Positions 35,407 to 44,569 of a DNA stretch of 64,000 nt are shown here, piece by piece. Positions within the stretch are counted from its first letter, which is position 1. The number at the start of each line of letters is the position of its first letter. The stretch is taken from assembly GCF_001428105.1 (NCBI RefSeq), contig NZ_LMSJ01000009.1, forward strand, positions 62,001 through 126,000, written 5' to 3'. A program made the translations under genes and the position numbers. This DNA comes from Paenibacillus sp. Soil766. Its GTDB lineage: Bacteria > Bacillota > Bacilli > Paenibacillales > NBRC-103111. The notes beneath the pieces were generated by a model that made no database searches, had not been told where the DNA came from, and worked only from the letters and a program-made list of their open reading frames with translations.

Positions 35407-36174
35407 ATGAGAATCGCCACGCAATTGTATACAGTTCGTAACTATCTACAAACCCCTGAGGATATTCGCGACAGCTTGAAGAAAGTGAAGCAAATGGGGT
35501 ACCAATCGGTGCAAGCGTCAGGTGTTGGTCCCATTGGTATTCATGAATTTAAAGCGCTTACGGATGAAGCGGGTTTAAGCATTTGTGCTACACATATCGG
35601 GTATAACGATTTATTAAACGATATGGATTCCGTCATTGAGAAACATTTGGCCTGGGATTGCAAGTATGTTGGATTAGGTGGACTTCCGCCGGAATTCCGT
35701 GAAACGAGCCAAGGCTATGCAGCTTTTGCCAAGCAAGCATCCGATTTTGGCAGACAATTGAAAAGTGCCGGTTTACAGTTCATCTACCATAATCATGATT
35801 TCGAATTTGCTAAATATGATGGAAAAACGGGTATGGAGATTTTATTTGACGAGTCTGATCCCGAAGCAGTAGATTTTGAACTAGACGTTTATTGGGTGCA
35901 GGCTGGCGGAGCCGATCCCATTGAGTGGATTCGCAAAGTGGACGGACGCATGAAAGTTGTCCATTTCAAGGATATGTGCATAACGCCAGATCGGAAACAG
36001 CGTTTCGCTGAAATCGGTGAAGGTAATATGAATTTCAAAGGCATTATTCAAGCCTGCGAAGAAATCGGCGTGGAGTGGGCCGCGGTCGAGCAGGACGACT
36101 GCTACGGACGTAATCCGTTCGAAAGTTTGGACATTAGCTTCGCCAACCTTGCTAGTTTAGGATTAAAGGGATAG
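35407..36174 (+). CDS. Sugar phosphate isomerase/epimerase (xylose isomerase-like TIM barrel)
   Basis: A 255-residue TIM-barrel protein of the AP_endonuc_2 superfamily. MRIATQLYTVRNYLQTPEDI begins the first strand; metal-binding positions are in FIYHNHDFEF, VDFELDVYWVQAGG, VVHFKDM and WAAVEQDD. These are typical of inositol- or sugar-catabolic isomerases, but the substrate is not evident and no transporter or dehydrogenase is adjacent. GGAGTGAGATGA precedes the ATG. The gene is monocistronic and ends before a stem-loop. Confidence 0.85.
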   Translation: MRIATQLYTVRNYLQTPEDIRDSLKKVKQMGYQSVQASGVGPIGIHEFKALTDEAGLSICATHIGYNDLLNDMDSVIEKHLAWDCKYVGLGGLPPEFRETSQGYAAFAKQASDFGRQLKSAGLQFIYHNHDFEFAKYDGKTGMEILFDESDPEAVDFELDVYWVQAGGADPIEWIRKVDGRMKVVHFKDMCITPDRKQRFAEIGEGNMNFKGIIQACEEIGVEWAAVEQDDCYGRNPFESLDISFANLASLGLKG

Positions 36175-36192
36175 ATTTGCTTGAGTGAATAT

Positions 36193-36228
36193 GGAGCTAG
36201 GCGCTTTTGCGCGCTTGGCTCTTTTGTT
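36193..36228 (+). terminator. Terminator after the isomerase gene
   Basis: GAGCTAGGCGC, TTTT, GCGCGCTTGGCTC then TTTTGTTT: an imperfect stem with a T-rich tail. Confidence 0.65.
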
Positions 36229-36418
36229 TGTGGGCAAAATGCTCGCTCGCGTACACCACTAATGGATTTATTCGACTGACTCCTGATTGAAGCTCCGAAT
36301 AGTCCGAATTTGCTTCGGCCAAATGCTAAAGTGATCTGTAGTACCTAACCGTTCTAACTATTAACTCCGGAGTATATTGTAGGGATAGTACAGGAGTTGT
36401 TAGGGAGGTTGATCACAA

Positions 36419-36541
36419 TTGCCTGTATACTTCATGCTCATGCAGCTGCAAGTGTACGATCAGAAATAGGCAGTACAGCAGCAACATGATGCCATATATC
36501 GGGTTAAAGCAAACGGAAAGAACGGATATCAATTTTTCTAA
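36419..36541 (+). pseudogene. Possible GGDEF-domain 3' remnant with in-frame stop
   Basis: A TTG at 36419, ten bases after AGGGAGG (36402-36408), opens a frame interrupted by TAG at 36467. It continues in the same frame to TAA at 36539. The second part ends DAIYRVKANGKNGYQFF, which resembles the C-terminal end of GGDEF (diguanylate cyclase) domains. No other GGDEF motif was found in the surrounding bases, so this is at most a fragment. The rest of 36228-36620 shows nothing else. Confidence 0.35.
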
Positions 36542-36622
36542 AAGGAAGGATCACACATTTCACTCTCCAGTTACCATAAATATGTGTGCGAACTCCTATT
36601 CCACGAGGTGTGAGAGTTATGT

Positions 36623-36682
36623 TATAATCACGGAGTCATAATACCTGGCTTACAACCACACATGGTTGTAGGTCTTTTTTGC
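36623..36682 (+). promoter_or_regulatory. TATAAT box followed by a terminator hairpin before the kinase gene
   Basis: TATAAT at 36623-36628 is followed by TACAACCA, loop CACA, TGGTTGTA (36651-36670) and then GGTCTTTTTT. The hairpin would end a transcript of about 45 bases. It lies 84 bases before the kinase start, so it may be an attenuator or a short RNA. A good -35 was not found. Confidence 0.45.
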
Positions 36683-36765
36683 AGGAATCTGCTAGATATC
36701 GCAATGACAACTTAGGAAAATGCGGAAATTATCAAACAATTGTGATATTGAAAGTAGGTTCATTT

Positions 36766-38160
36766 ATGAATTTTATTCTAATGGCTGCTATGTCTTTGGT
36801 GCCTCTGTTTTTAGGAATGTCGTGTAAAATGTTGTTTAAAACGAAACTTACCAATGCCATGGTACTATTCATGTTCTTCATGTCTATATGGCAATTAGAT
36901 GTCAGTGTGTTATATAGCAACGACGTCATGAATAAGGATTCGATCTTATTTCTGTTCCAGCTCTTGCGAATTGGTTCGATCATGCTTCCTCCAGCTTTTT
37001 TGTATGTGGGCTATATTTCTCTAAAATATCTATCCAAAGATGAAGCAAAATGGATGAATCTAATCATAAATAAGTATACACTTATGGCTTATGGCTTGTG
37101 GTCTGTATTTATTTATATCATCAATTGGACAGATCTTGGCGTATTAGGGTTAAAGTCGATTCAAGGAATCGGTAATCAGGTAACTATCTTGTACCCAATC
37201 TATGGTGAATGGGGCAGTCTATTTGTTAACCACATTAAATTATTAATTGTAAGTATTCTATTGACATTAATTGCAAGTAGGAAAGTGGCGGATAAGTACG
37301 TGAGGAATTTCTTGACCTTATTCAGCCTTACCTTTCTATTAACCTATATGATCGGTGTTCTAAACTTACAGGCAGGCACTTTCATTTATTCAAGCCAAAT
37401 TGCGGTCATGATGTTTTCTATCATTATTTTCTTTATTTTTGTTCATATGAGTACAAGGATGATCAGAGATACTTCTCAAATTCTGAAAAGAAAAGAGAAA
37501 GAAGAACAAATTGAAATATCGACTTCTGGACTCATTCATGAAATGAATAATCCACTTACTGTTGTGAAAGGATATTCCGACCTCTTGTCACGAAATGAGG
37601 AGTTGGACGGCAGCGCCAAAGGGATGATAAATCATATTGGAATTGCTGGAGACCATATGAACAGTATCCTTATTAACTATAATCAATTTATTAAAAGCGG
37701 CAAAATTCAAACGGAGGAAGCTGACATTCTGGATGTACTTAAAGAATCCATAGCCTTGACTTCCATACATACACAAGAAAAGAATGTAAGCATCGAATTC
37801 ATCTCGCATAAAAATATTATTGTTTCAATAGATAGAGATAAAGTAAGGCAAGTCTTCATCAATTTAATCAATAACAGTATGGATGCCATGGAGAAGTCAG
37901 TTCGAAAAGTTCTCAAGATTGACTACTATACGAAGAACAATGAAATTCATATTCTACTCACAGACACGGGCTCTGGTATTCCTGAGGAGGATTGGGATCA
38001 CATTTTCACACCATTCCATACTACCAAAAAAACAGGTATGGGTTTAGGCTTGTCGATTTCGCAGCGCATTATCAACTCACACGGCGGTTATATTGAAATT
38101 GTAAACAGTACGGAAGAAGGTACACAACTGAAAGTGATCATGCCGCTCTGGTCCGAATAA
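36766..38160 (+). CDS. Orphan sensor histidine kinase with 7TM sensor
   Basis: A membrane histidine kinase of 464 residues. Seven hydrophobic helices (residues about 1-235) match the HisK N-terminal 7TM module. The HisKA helix has LIHEMNNPLTVVKGYSDLL with phospho-acceptor His258. The HATPase domain has N box INLINNSMDAMEKS, G1 LTDTGSGIPEED and G2 GMGLGLSIS. No response regulator is adjacent, so it may feed an orphan regulator such as Spo0F (speculative). The ATG at 36766 is preferred; the frame is open 29 codons further but the upstream part would include the hairpin. Confidence 0.88.
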   Translation: MNFILMAAMSLVPLFLGMSCKMLFKTKLTNAMVLFMFFMSIWQLDVSVLYSNDVMNKDSILFLFQLLRIGSIMLPPAFLYVGYISLKYLSKDEAKWMNLIINKYTLMAYGLWSVFIYIINWTDLGVLGLKSIQGIGNQVTILYPIYGEWGSLFVNHIKLLIVSILLTLIASRKVADKYVRNFLTLFSLTFLLTYMIGVLNLQAGTFIYSSQIAVMMFSIIIFFIFVHMSTRMIRDTSQILKRKEKEEQIEISTSGLIHEMNNPLTVVKGYSDLLSRNEELDGSAKGMINHIGIAGDHMNSILINYNQFIKSGKIQTEEADILDVLKESIALTSIHTQEKNVSIEFISHKNIIVSIDRDKVRQVFINLINNSMDAMEKSVRKVLKIDYYTKNNEIHILLTDTGSGIPEEDWDHIFTPFHTTKKTGMGLGLSISQRIINSHGGYIEIVNSTEEGTQLKVIMPLWSE

Positions 38161-38162
38161 CC

Positions 38163-38207
38163 AAAAAGCTTAGTCTACGGGACATCGCCTCGCAGACTAA
38201 GCTTTTT
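38163..38207. terminator. Bidirectional terminator
   Basis: A perfect 14-bp inverted repeat AAAAAGCTTAGTCT (38163-38176) and AGACTAAGCTTTTT (38194-38207) lies between convergent kinase and MreB-like genes. Confidence 0.9.
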
Positions 38208-38211
38208 ATCA

Positions 38212-39258
38212 TTAACTAACAGCAACTTGGTCATCCTTCAAGTCTTCCTGCATAAGAGGTTTGCTCTTTGATCTGTATACGCCAAGCATTAAACCTGTCC
38301 CTAGTGCTGTGCATTCCAGAGGATGTTCAGCGATATGAACGGCAACGCCAGTATCAGCACGTATACGTTCATCAATTCCTTCCAGCAGCGCGCCACCTCC
38401 ACAAAGCAATATGCCTTGTTCCATGACATCGCCAGCAAGTTCTGGCGGACAAAGCTCTAACGTAGACCTGATAGCCTCGATCAATGCATCCAAGAATTCA
38501 TTAACTACTGTGTATATTTCACTTGAGACTAATCGGATAGAGCGGGGTAAACCATTAACCAAATCACGACCACGGATCTCTATCGAACGTTCTTCCGTTG
38601 CTGTGGTGGCAGTTCCGATTTGCATTTTGATAAGCTCAGCGGTCCGTTCCCCAATTTCCATGTTATATTGACGTTTTACATACTCCATAATATCGCGATC
38701 GATGGACAGACCACCGCGGTTGATCGTATGGCTAGCGACGATTCCGCCAAGTGACAACACGGCTACTTGACTTGTACCGCCACCAATATCCAGGACTAAG
38801 TGACCTACCGGTTCGTCGAGCATTAGTCCGGCTCCAAGCGCGGCTGCAATAGGTTCCTCGACTGCAATCGCTTTTTTGGCTCCCCGATGGACGATGGTTT
38901 CTTCAATCGCTCGTTTTTGCACGTTCGTAATGCCGCACGGCACCGTAATATAAATTTGCGAACTACGAAGAAAAGAGGGTCTACCTTGAATTTTTTTTAT
39001 AAAATAGTTCAGCATCGTGCTGGTCTTGTCAAAATTAGCAATGACTCCATGTACCAAAGGATACGTGATATCCACATGCGCGGGTGCTCGTCCAATCATC
39101 GCTTGTGCTTCGATTCCTGCGGCTAATAATTCACCTGTCTGTTGATTAAATGCGACGACGGAGGGTTCATTAAGCACAATACCTTTACCCTTTTCGAAAA
39201 TAACTGTGTTGGAAGTACCTAAATCAATCCCAAATAACTTATCGAACTGTTTGAACAT
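38212..39258 (-). CDS. MreB/Mbl-family rod-shape actin homologue
   Basis: A bacterial actin of 348 residues that organises lateral cell-wall synthesis under the membrane. The phosphate-1 motif is FGIDLGTSNTVIF, phosphate-2 is LVLDIGGGTSQVAVLSLGG, and the adenosine motif is ILLCGGGALLEGI. AGGAGG lies seven to eight bases before the ATG at 39258; the frame upstream lacks a site. It is monocistronic, away from mreCD, so it is more likely an Mbl or MreBH-type paralogue than the mreBCD copy. The exact paralogue cannot be told here. Confidence 0.9.
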   Translation of the reverse strand: MFKQFDKLFGIDLGTSNTVIFEKGKGIVLNEPSVVAFNQQTGELLAAGIEAQAMIGRAPAHVDITYPLVHGVIANFDKTSTMLNYFIKKIQGRPSFLRSSQIYITVPCGITNVQKRAIEETIVHRGAKKAIAVEEPIAAALGAGLMLDEPVGHLVLDIGGGTSQVAVLSLGGIVASHTINRGGLSIDRDIMEYVKRQYNMEIGERTAELIKMQIGTATTATEERSIEIRGRDLVNGLPRSIRLVSSEIYTVVNEFLDALIEAIRSTLELCPPELAGDVMEQGILLCGGGALLEGIDERIRADTGVAVHIAEHPLECTALGTGLMLGVYRSKSKPLMQEDLKDDQVAVS

Positions 39259-39475
39259 TACTTGTTTCCTCCTTTGAATTGTAATTAGGCTTGATGGGGA
39301 GGTGGCATTCACGTCTGTATAGTATTCTTGTGCATTTGCAGATTTAAGGGGGCTGACGACAAAGGAAATATTTATGAGACCACGAATAGATAACTAAACC
39401 CAAGGTTCGAGCGGGAAATCCAGAGAATAAAGGAGCGTCGGATACAATTAAATGGAACGATGAGAGGGACTTACA

Positions 39476-40270
39476 ATGCGAGTAAACATACAAACAGTTA
39501 TCGATGCGTTGATATCTCCGGTCGCGAGGCTTGAGCAAACTGTCGATACCTTGAAATTCGGCCATCCAGATACCGAGGTAACCGGAATTGTGATCGCTTT
39601 CATGCCGACACAATTCATCATTGAGCAAGCGATTAGAAGCGGAGCCAATTTAATAATTTCTCACGAAGGACCCTTTTTTTCACATCATGATGATACGGCA
39701 ATTCTGAAAGATGATCCTGTCTATGAGGAAAAGCGACGACTCTTGGAAACATCGGGTATTGCGTTATTCCGGTTCCACGATTACTTACATCGCTATACAC
39801 CAGATGGTGTCATGGAAGGTTTGATTCAGAAACTCGATTGGATGCCATACGTACATAAGCATCATGCTGCTTTCTCCATCCTGCAAATTCCCACTGAAAC
39901 TGTATTCAGTATCGCAGAGCATGTGAAGAAACGCCTTGGAATTTCTTTCCTAAGGGCACATGGTAATCGTGAGCTGATGTGTTCGAAAATCGGCGTGCTC
40001 GCAGGATATCGTGGTGGTGGTCAGAATACGCTGCCACTATTTGAAAGAGAGCAACTGGATCTAGTTATTTATGGAGAAGGACCTGAATGGGAAACGCCTG
40101 AATACGTAAGGGATGCTGTCTATCAAGGAAGACATAAGGCATTAATCGTGCTTGGTCATGCGGAGAGTGAAGAGCCAGGTATGGAATTCCTGGCCAATAA
40201 ACTTAGAAGCTTGTACCCCGAGATTCCTGTTCACTACGTGAAAGAAAGACCGATTTTCCAAGTATTATAG
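39476..40270 (+). CDS. NIF3-like dinuclear metal centre protein
   Basis: A 264-residue NIF3/YbgI-family protein with a predicted two-metal site. Ligand-bearing segments are NLIISHEGPFFSHHDD, FRFHDYLHRY, and LIVLGHAESEEPGMEF towards the end. Members form toroidal hexamers; the biochemical role is disputed. It is shorter than the Bacillus YqfO type with its inserted PII-like domain. The ATG follows AGAGGGAC. It is adjacent to but not overlapping the GrpB gene. Confidence 0.88.
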   Translation: MRVNIQTVIDALISPVARLEQTVDTLKFGHPDTEVTGIVIAFMPTQFIIEQAIRSGANLIISHEGPFFSHHDDTAILKDDPVYEEKRRLLETSGIALFRFHDYLHRYTPDGVMEGLIQKLDWMPYVHKHHAAFSILQIPTETVFSIAEHVKKRLGISFLRAHGNRELMCSKIGVLAGYRGGGQNTLPLFEREQLDLVIYGEGPEWETPEYVRDAVYQGRHKALIVLGHAESEEPGMEFLANKLRSLYPEIPVHYVKERPIFQVL

Positions 40271-40356
40271 ACAAAATGAAGTCTTTGAAGTCGAATAGCG
40301 TGCAGGAACAGGTACTGCTATCCTGCAAGTCCGATTACTTCATAAGGGGGATATCT

Positions 40357-40866
40357 TTGGTACAAGAGGTCGTTATTACAGCCTATAAATCAGATTGGAT
40401 TCGAGAGTTCGAGAAAGAAAAGAAGAAGATATCTGAAGCTTTATCGAGCAGTGCCATTCAAATTGAGCATATCGGAAGCACCTCGATCGCTGGGATGCCT
40501 GCCAAACCCATCCTAGATATCGCTGTTAGTGTGAATCATCTGGACGAAGCAGACTTATTTATTGAACCTTTAAGAACGCTTGGCTATGAATATGTTCCCA
40601 AATTGGAGTTTCCCAATCGTAGGTTTTTTCGAAAGGGAGAGTGTAAGAAGGGCACACATCACCTTCATATTTACGAATGTAGTAGTGACGAATGGGGCAA
40701 TAACCTTCTCTTCAGGAATTATCTTAGAAGCCATCCAGAGCAAGCAGCAGCTTATGCCGAGCTCAAAAAGCACCTTGCTTCCTTATATGTTGAAGATAGA
40801 ACGACATATACGCTAAGGAAAGCGCCTTTCATTCAATCAATTATTGAATTGGCCCAAAAAGAGTAG
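40357..40866 (+). CDS. GrpB family protein
   Basis: A 169-residue member of the GrpB family in the nucleotidyltransferase superfamily. The core reads IQIEHIGSTSIAGMPAKPILDIAV, matching the hallmark HxGSTS..PxKP.hDI. Function is unknown; some members were linked to dephospho-CoA kinase fusions. The start is TTG at 40357: AAGGGGG lies at 40344-40350, and this start gives the normal family length, whereas an ATG at 40276 would add 27 unrelated residues. Confidence 0.85.
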   Translation: MVQEVVITAYKSDWIREFEKEKKKISEALSSSAIQIEHIGSTSIAGMPAKPILDIAVSVNHLDEADLFIEPLRTLGYEYVPKLEFPNRRFFRKGECKKGTHHLHIYECSSDEWGNNLLFRNYLRSHPEQAAAYAELKKHLASLYVEDRTTYTLRKAPFIQSIIELAQKE

Positions 40867-40913
40867 AGCTAAATTCGGTTATTGACCACACCTTATAAAG
40901 GAGTTGATTTCAT

Positions 40914-41897
40914 ATGCCTGTATACAATTCAGCTTGTGATGTGAATTCTCCACAAAAAGGGCTCCAACTGTCAGAGATTCCTGCACATGACCCTTTTATA
41001 TTTGCCGATAACCTTACTGGTGTTTATTATTTGTACACAGGTGGATCACCGAGGATTCATGGGATGGAAAGTTATGGTGTCCTCACGTATAAAAGCACGA
41101 ACCTATCCGAATGGGAAGGTCCTTATATCGTATTCACTGTTCCTGAAGGATGTTGGGCTAATCCGCAGCATGGTGCTTGGGCACCAGAAGTTCATGCGTA
41201 TAAGGGGCGTTTCTATCTGTTCGTAACCTTACATAATAATGACAGACGATTAGAAGGGGAACCGATTCAAGGGTTTACCAAACATTGGAGAGGGTCCGTA
41301 ATAGCTGTTAGCGATTCATTGGAAGGCCCTTTTCAACTGTTGAATGAAGAATCCCATGTTCTTCCAGAAACGATGATGACCCTTGACGGAACTTTATATG
41401 TAGACGAAGATGAGATACCTTGGATGGTTTACTGTCATGAGTGGATTCAGACCATTGATGGTACAATCGAAGCTGTGAGTTTGAAAGAAGATTTATCCGA
41501 AGCGGTTGGTGAACCGATCCAATTGTTCAACGGGTCGGAAGCACTTTGGGAAAACAATGAAGCACTTCCCGATGGCGACATTCGTGTTTATATAACGGAT
41601 GGCTGCCAATTGTATCGAACTTCAGGTGGTCATCTGATTATGCTGTGGTCCAGTTATCAGGCAGGTAGTTATGTGCAGACCATCGCCCGGTCGATTACCG
41701 GTAATTTGAAAGGTCCGTGGGAACAACTTCCTCCTCTTGTGAAAGAAGACAGTGGTCACGGGATGTTGTTCCGTACATTTGAAGGAACCTGGATGCTCAT
41801 CCTTCATCAACCTTTTCAAATGCCCAAATCAAGATGCAAAGTGTTCGAAATGGTAGACACAGGGGACAGCTTCCAAGTGGTTCGACAAATAGATTAA
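40914..41897 (+). CDS. Glycoside hydrolase family 43-like protein
   Basis: A 327-residue five-bladed beta-propeller glycosidase with no signal peptide, so probably intracellular. GH43 landmarks are IPAHDPFIFADNLTGVYYLYTGG (catalytic base Asp), HGAWAPEVHAYKGRFYLFVT and MTLDGTLYVDEDEIPWMVY. Substrates in the family are arabino- or xylo-oligosaccharides; the exact one is not evident. AAAGGAG precedes the ATG. It is followed after 33 bases by a dehydrogenase gene, possibly one transcript. Confidence 0.82.
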   Translation: MPVYNSACDVNSPQKGLQLSEIPAHDPFIFADNLTGVYYLYTGGSPRIHGMESYGVLTYKSTNLSEWEGPYIVFTVPEGCWANPQHGAWAPEVHAYKGRFYLFVTLHNNDRRLEGEPIQGFTKHWRGSVIAVSDSLEGPFQLLNEESHVLPETMMTLDGTLYVDEDEIPWMVYCHEWIQTIDGTIEAVSLKEDLSEAVGEPIQLFNGSEALWENNEALPDGDIRVYITDGCQLYRTSGGHLIMLWSSYQAGSYVQTIARSITGNLKGPWEQLPPLVKEDSGHGMLFRTFEGTWMLILHQPFQMPKSRCKVFEMVDTGDSFQVVRQID

Positions 41898-41930
41898 AGT
41901 AACCATGACAACTACGAAGGAGATATATTT

Positions 41931-42890
41931 ATGGCGAAACTACGCTGTGCAATACTAGATGATTACCAGCAAGTAGCTTTGACTTCTGCGGATTGGTCGC
42001 AGATCATAGATCAGGTGGAGGTCAAGCGTATCGATCGGTATATCGACCACATGGATGAGCTGGTTGAACAGATCGCAGACTGCGAAATTGTCGTCATTAT
42101 GCGTGAAAGGACGCCTTTCCGCGCAGCATTACTTGCAAGGCTTCCCAAGCTGAAGTTACTTATAACGACTGGCATGCGCAATGCTTCTGTCGATATGACC
42201 GCCGCTGCGTCGCAAGGCATTATCGTATGTGGTACGGGAGGGGCTGGCAATGCCACAGCCGAACTCACGTGGGCGCTGTTATTAGGCCTCGCACGTAACA
42301 TTGTCACGGAACACAATGCGGTTCGTAATGGACAATGGCAAAGTACGGTTGGCGCAGATTTGTACGGTAAGACACTTGGCGTTATTGGACTCGGTAATCT
42401 AGGCACTAAGATTGCCAAATTTGGTCATGCGTTCGGCATGAATGTGATGGCTTGGAGCCAGAATCTAACGAAAGAGCGGGCCGATGAGGTTGGTGTGAGA
42501 CTAGCAGCTTCTAAAGAAGAGCTGATGGCGAACAGTGATTTCGTGTCAATTCATCTTGTATTAAGTGACAGGACAAGAGGATTGATACGTGAGGAAGACC
42601 TTAAGCGGATGCGGCCAACGGCCTATCTCATCAATACGTCAAGAGCTCCGATCGTGGATCAGGCAGCGCTAGCGGAAGCCTTGCAGGGGGGATGGATCGC
42701 TGGAGCGGCGGTGGACGTGTTTGAAGTGGAACCATTGCCTAAGGATGATATTTATCGGTCACTCCCGAATCTACTCACCACACCACATATCGGCTATGTA
42801 GCCAAAGCGAATTATGAAGCCTTTTACAAACAAGTCGTAGAAGATATTGAAGCTTATTTATCTGGTGAGCCTATTCGAAAGTTAAATTAA
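41931..42890 (+). CDS. D-isomer-specific 2-hydroxyacid dehydrogenase family protein
   Basis: A cytosolic NAD-dependent dehydrogenase of 319 residues. The nucleotide motif is LGVIGLGNLGTKIAKFGHAFGM, with catalytic Arg in INTSRAPIVDQ, Glu in FEVEPLPKDD and His in TTPHIGYV. All family residues are present. The substrate is unknown; phosphoglycerate- and hydroxypyruvate-type enzymes share the fold. AAGGAG precedes the ATG. Confidence 0.9.
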   Translation: MAKLRCAILDDYQQVALTSADWSQIIDQVEVKRIDRYIDHMDELVEQIADCEIVVIMRERTPFRAALLARLPKLKLLITTGMRNASVDMTAAASQGIIVCGTGGAGNATAELTWALLLGLARNIVTEHNAVRNGQWQSTVGADLYGKTLGVIGLGNLGTKIAKFGHAFGMNVMAWSQNLTKERADEVGVRLAASKEELMANSDFVSIHLVLSDRTRGLIREEDLKRMRPTAYLINTSRAPIVDQAALAEALQGGWIAGAAVDVFEVEPLPKDDIYRSLPNLLTTPHIGYVAKANYEAFYKQVVEDIEAYLSGEPIRKLN

Positions 42891-42933
42891 TTAATACCAT
42901 TAACTATTAACGAAAGTGACTTAGATAAACGCG

Positions 42934-43012
42934 ATGAACAATCGAAACTAGGAGGGTTGTTCATGGAATACGTGAGAGAAAATGGAACCTGAGACTATGT
43001 CTCAGGTTTTTT
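42934..43012 (+). promoter_or_regulatory. Hairpin-enclosed micro-ORF and terminator
   Basis: ATGAACAA (42934-42941) can pair with TTGTTCAT (42957-42964), placing AGGAGGG (42950-42956) next to and partly inside the loop and a start codon (42963-42965) in the stem. The nine-codon frame MEYVRENGT ends at 42992 inside the terminator AACCTGAGAC-TAT-GTCTCAGGTTTTTT (42986-43012). Translation could thus influence termination. It may be a leader or simply the end of the previous transcript. Confidence 0.5.
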
Positions 43013-43105
43013 ACATACATATGCATTATGGCGAGATTTGCCCATGAAAAAGGAAATACAGGAATTGTGTGGAAATGGGATGTATAACCAAGTTATGAGG
43101 AGTGC

Positions 43106-44545
43106 ATGATGAAACATTTAACGGAAGCCTATGTGGACAGCCTGGCACTCAATAGCAGTGCGATCAAGAATGGCAAAGATTTGGTGAAGAAAAACAGCTT
43201 TCCGCTGCTTTGTCAGTCAGAGGATGAAACGATCATTTTTGGGGAGTGCAAGGGAAGCGGTAAGGATCCCTATCAATGTTCAGTCGATGTAATAAAAGAA
43301 GGCAATCCCGTCTTCCGGTGCACATGTCCAAGCCGACAATTCCCTTGTAAGCACAATCTTGGATTGATGTACGCATTCACTTCCGGTAAGACATTTACGA
43401 TTGCCCCCATTCCTCAAGATATTGCTGACAAAAGAGAAAAAGCTGAAAAAAGGGAAGAGAAGCAGAAGGAAGCTACCGCCACGGATGCTCCTGTTCCTAA
43501 GCGTAAACCGAACAAGACGGCGCTATTCAAAAAAATAACGGCACAGTTAGAGGGAATAAGTATAGCTGAGAAATTAATTCTCCAACTGGTTACGTCTGGA
43601 CTTGGCAGCTTGGATAAGAAAGCGCTTCAAACCGCGGATGAGCAAGCGAAACAGTTAGGTAACTACTTCATCCCAGGCATCCAATCATCACTTAGAGAGT
43701 TCATCCTGATATTCAGAAGCGAGCAAGAGCGAGAAAAAGTGTACCCTGTTAGCATTGAACAGCTTACAATCTTACATACGCTGCTTAAAAAAAGTAAAGA
43801 GTACCTGAGCAGTAGATTGGAGAATCCGGATCTGCCAATCGATGCAGAAACAACATTGGAAGAATGGATAGGACATGCCTGGCAAATCGCCGAGCTTAGA
43901 GAACTTTCCCGTATACGCAACGACATTGAGTTGCTGCAATTATCGTTCCGTTCATACTCGGATCCTGCAAGGGGGGAGTACATCGATGAGGGATATTGGG
44001 CTGATCTTCAAAGTGGCCAAATCCACCTAACACGAACCTACAGACCATTTCGAGCAGCCAAATATATTCGTGAAGAAGACTCTGTTTTTCAGGTAGTACG
44101 TGCGAAAGAACTTGCCGTTTACCCTGGTGAGCTGAATACAAGAGTACGCTTCGAGGAAGCGACATTCCGCGAGGCGGGACCGCATGATTATCACATTATC
44201 CAACAATTAGCTTCGAAATCATACACAGAGGTCATTAAACAAGTGAAAAATCTCATCAAGAACCCAATTTCTGACAAGCATCCGGTTGTATTGCTTCATT
44301 ATTCAGAAATAAAAAAGACAGAAACTAGCTATGTATTAATGGATGAACATGGTAAGCAACTACCCCTTGCCGACATTCCGTATCTTCATGAGCCAACAAC
44401 CTCATTGATTTCCATGTTAGCGAAGCCTGACCTCGAGAATCGGGTGATGCTTGTCATGTTTGAACATAACTGGGCGAATAATCAGCTTGAGGCACAGCCA
44501 CTGAGTATAATTTCTGCAAATGAAATCATTCGCATGCTGTATTGA
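43106..44545 (+). CDS. SWIM zinc-finger protein (YehQ-like)
   Basis: A 479-residue cytosolic protein. The SWIM motif CTCPSRQFPCKH has Cys72, Cys74, Cys81 and His83 and should bind zinc and nucleic acid or protein. A charged coiled stretch (about 108-140) follows, then an alpha-helical region of unknown fold. It is the first gene of a five-gene operon; the next gene begins 24 bases later. E. coli YehQ has the same motif and neighbours (recalled). GAGGAG precedes ATG ATG at 43106-43111, and the second ATG is better spaced. No enzyme motif is visible. Confidence 0.85.
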   Translation: MMKHLTEAYVDSLALNSSAIKNGKDLVKKNSFPLLCQSEDETIIFGECKGSGKDPYQCSVDVIKEGNPVFRCTCPSRQFPCKHNLGLMYAFTSGKTFTIAPIPQDIADKREKAEKREEKQKEATATDAPVPKRKPNKTALFKKITAQLEGISIAEKLILQLVTSGLGSLDKKALQTADEQAKQLGNYFIPGIQSSLREFILIFRSEQEREKVYPVSIEQLTILHTLLKKSKEYLSSRLENPDLPIDAETTLEEWIGHAWQIAELRELSRIRNDIELLQLSFRSYSDPARGEYIDEGYWADLQSGQIHLTRTYRPFRAAKYIREEDSVFQVVRAKELAVYPGELNTRVRFEEATFREAGPHDYHIIQQLASKSYTEVIKQVKNLIKNPISDKHPVVLLHYSEIKKTETSYVLMDEHGKQLPLADIPYLHEPTTSLISMLAKPDLENRVMLVMFEHNWANNQLEAQPLSIISANEIIRMLY

Positions 44546-44569
44546 TGAATAGAATTAGGAGACGATTCC

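Noticed and set aside
42011..42418. 135-codon minus-strand frame
   Set aside because: Antisense of the hydroxyacid dehydrogenase Rossmann domain; no supporting signals.
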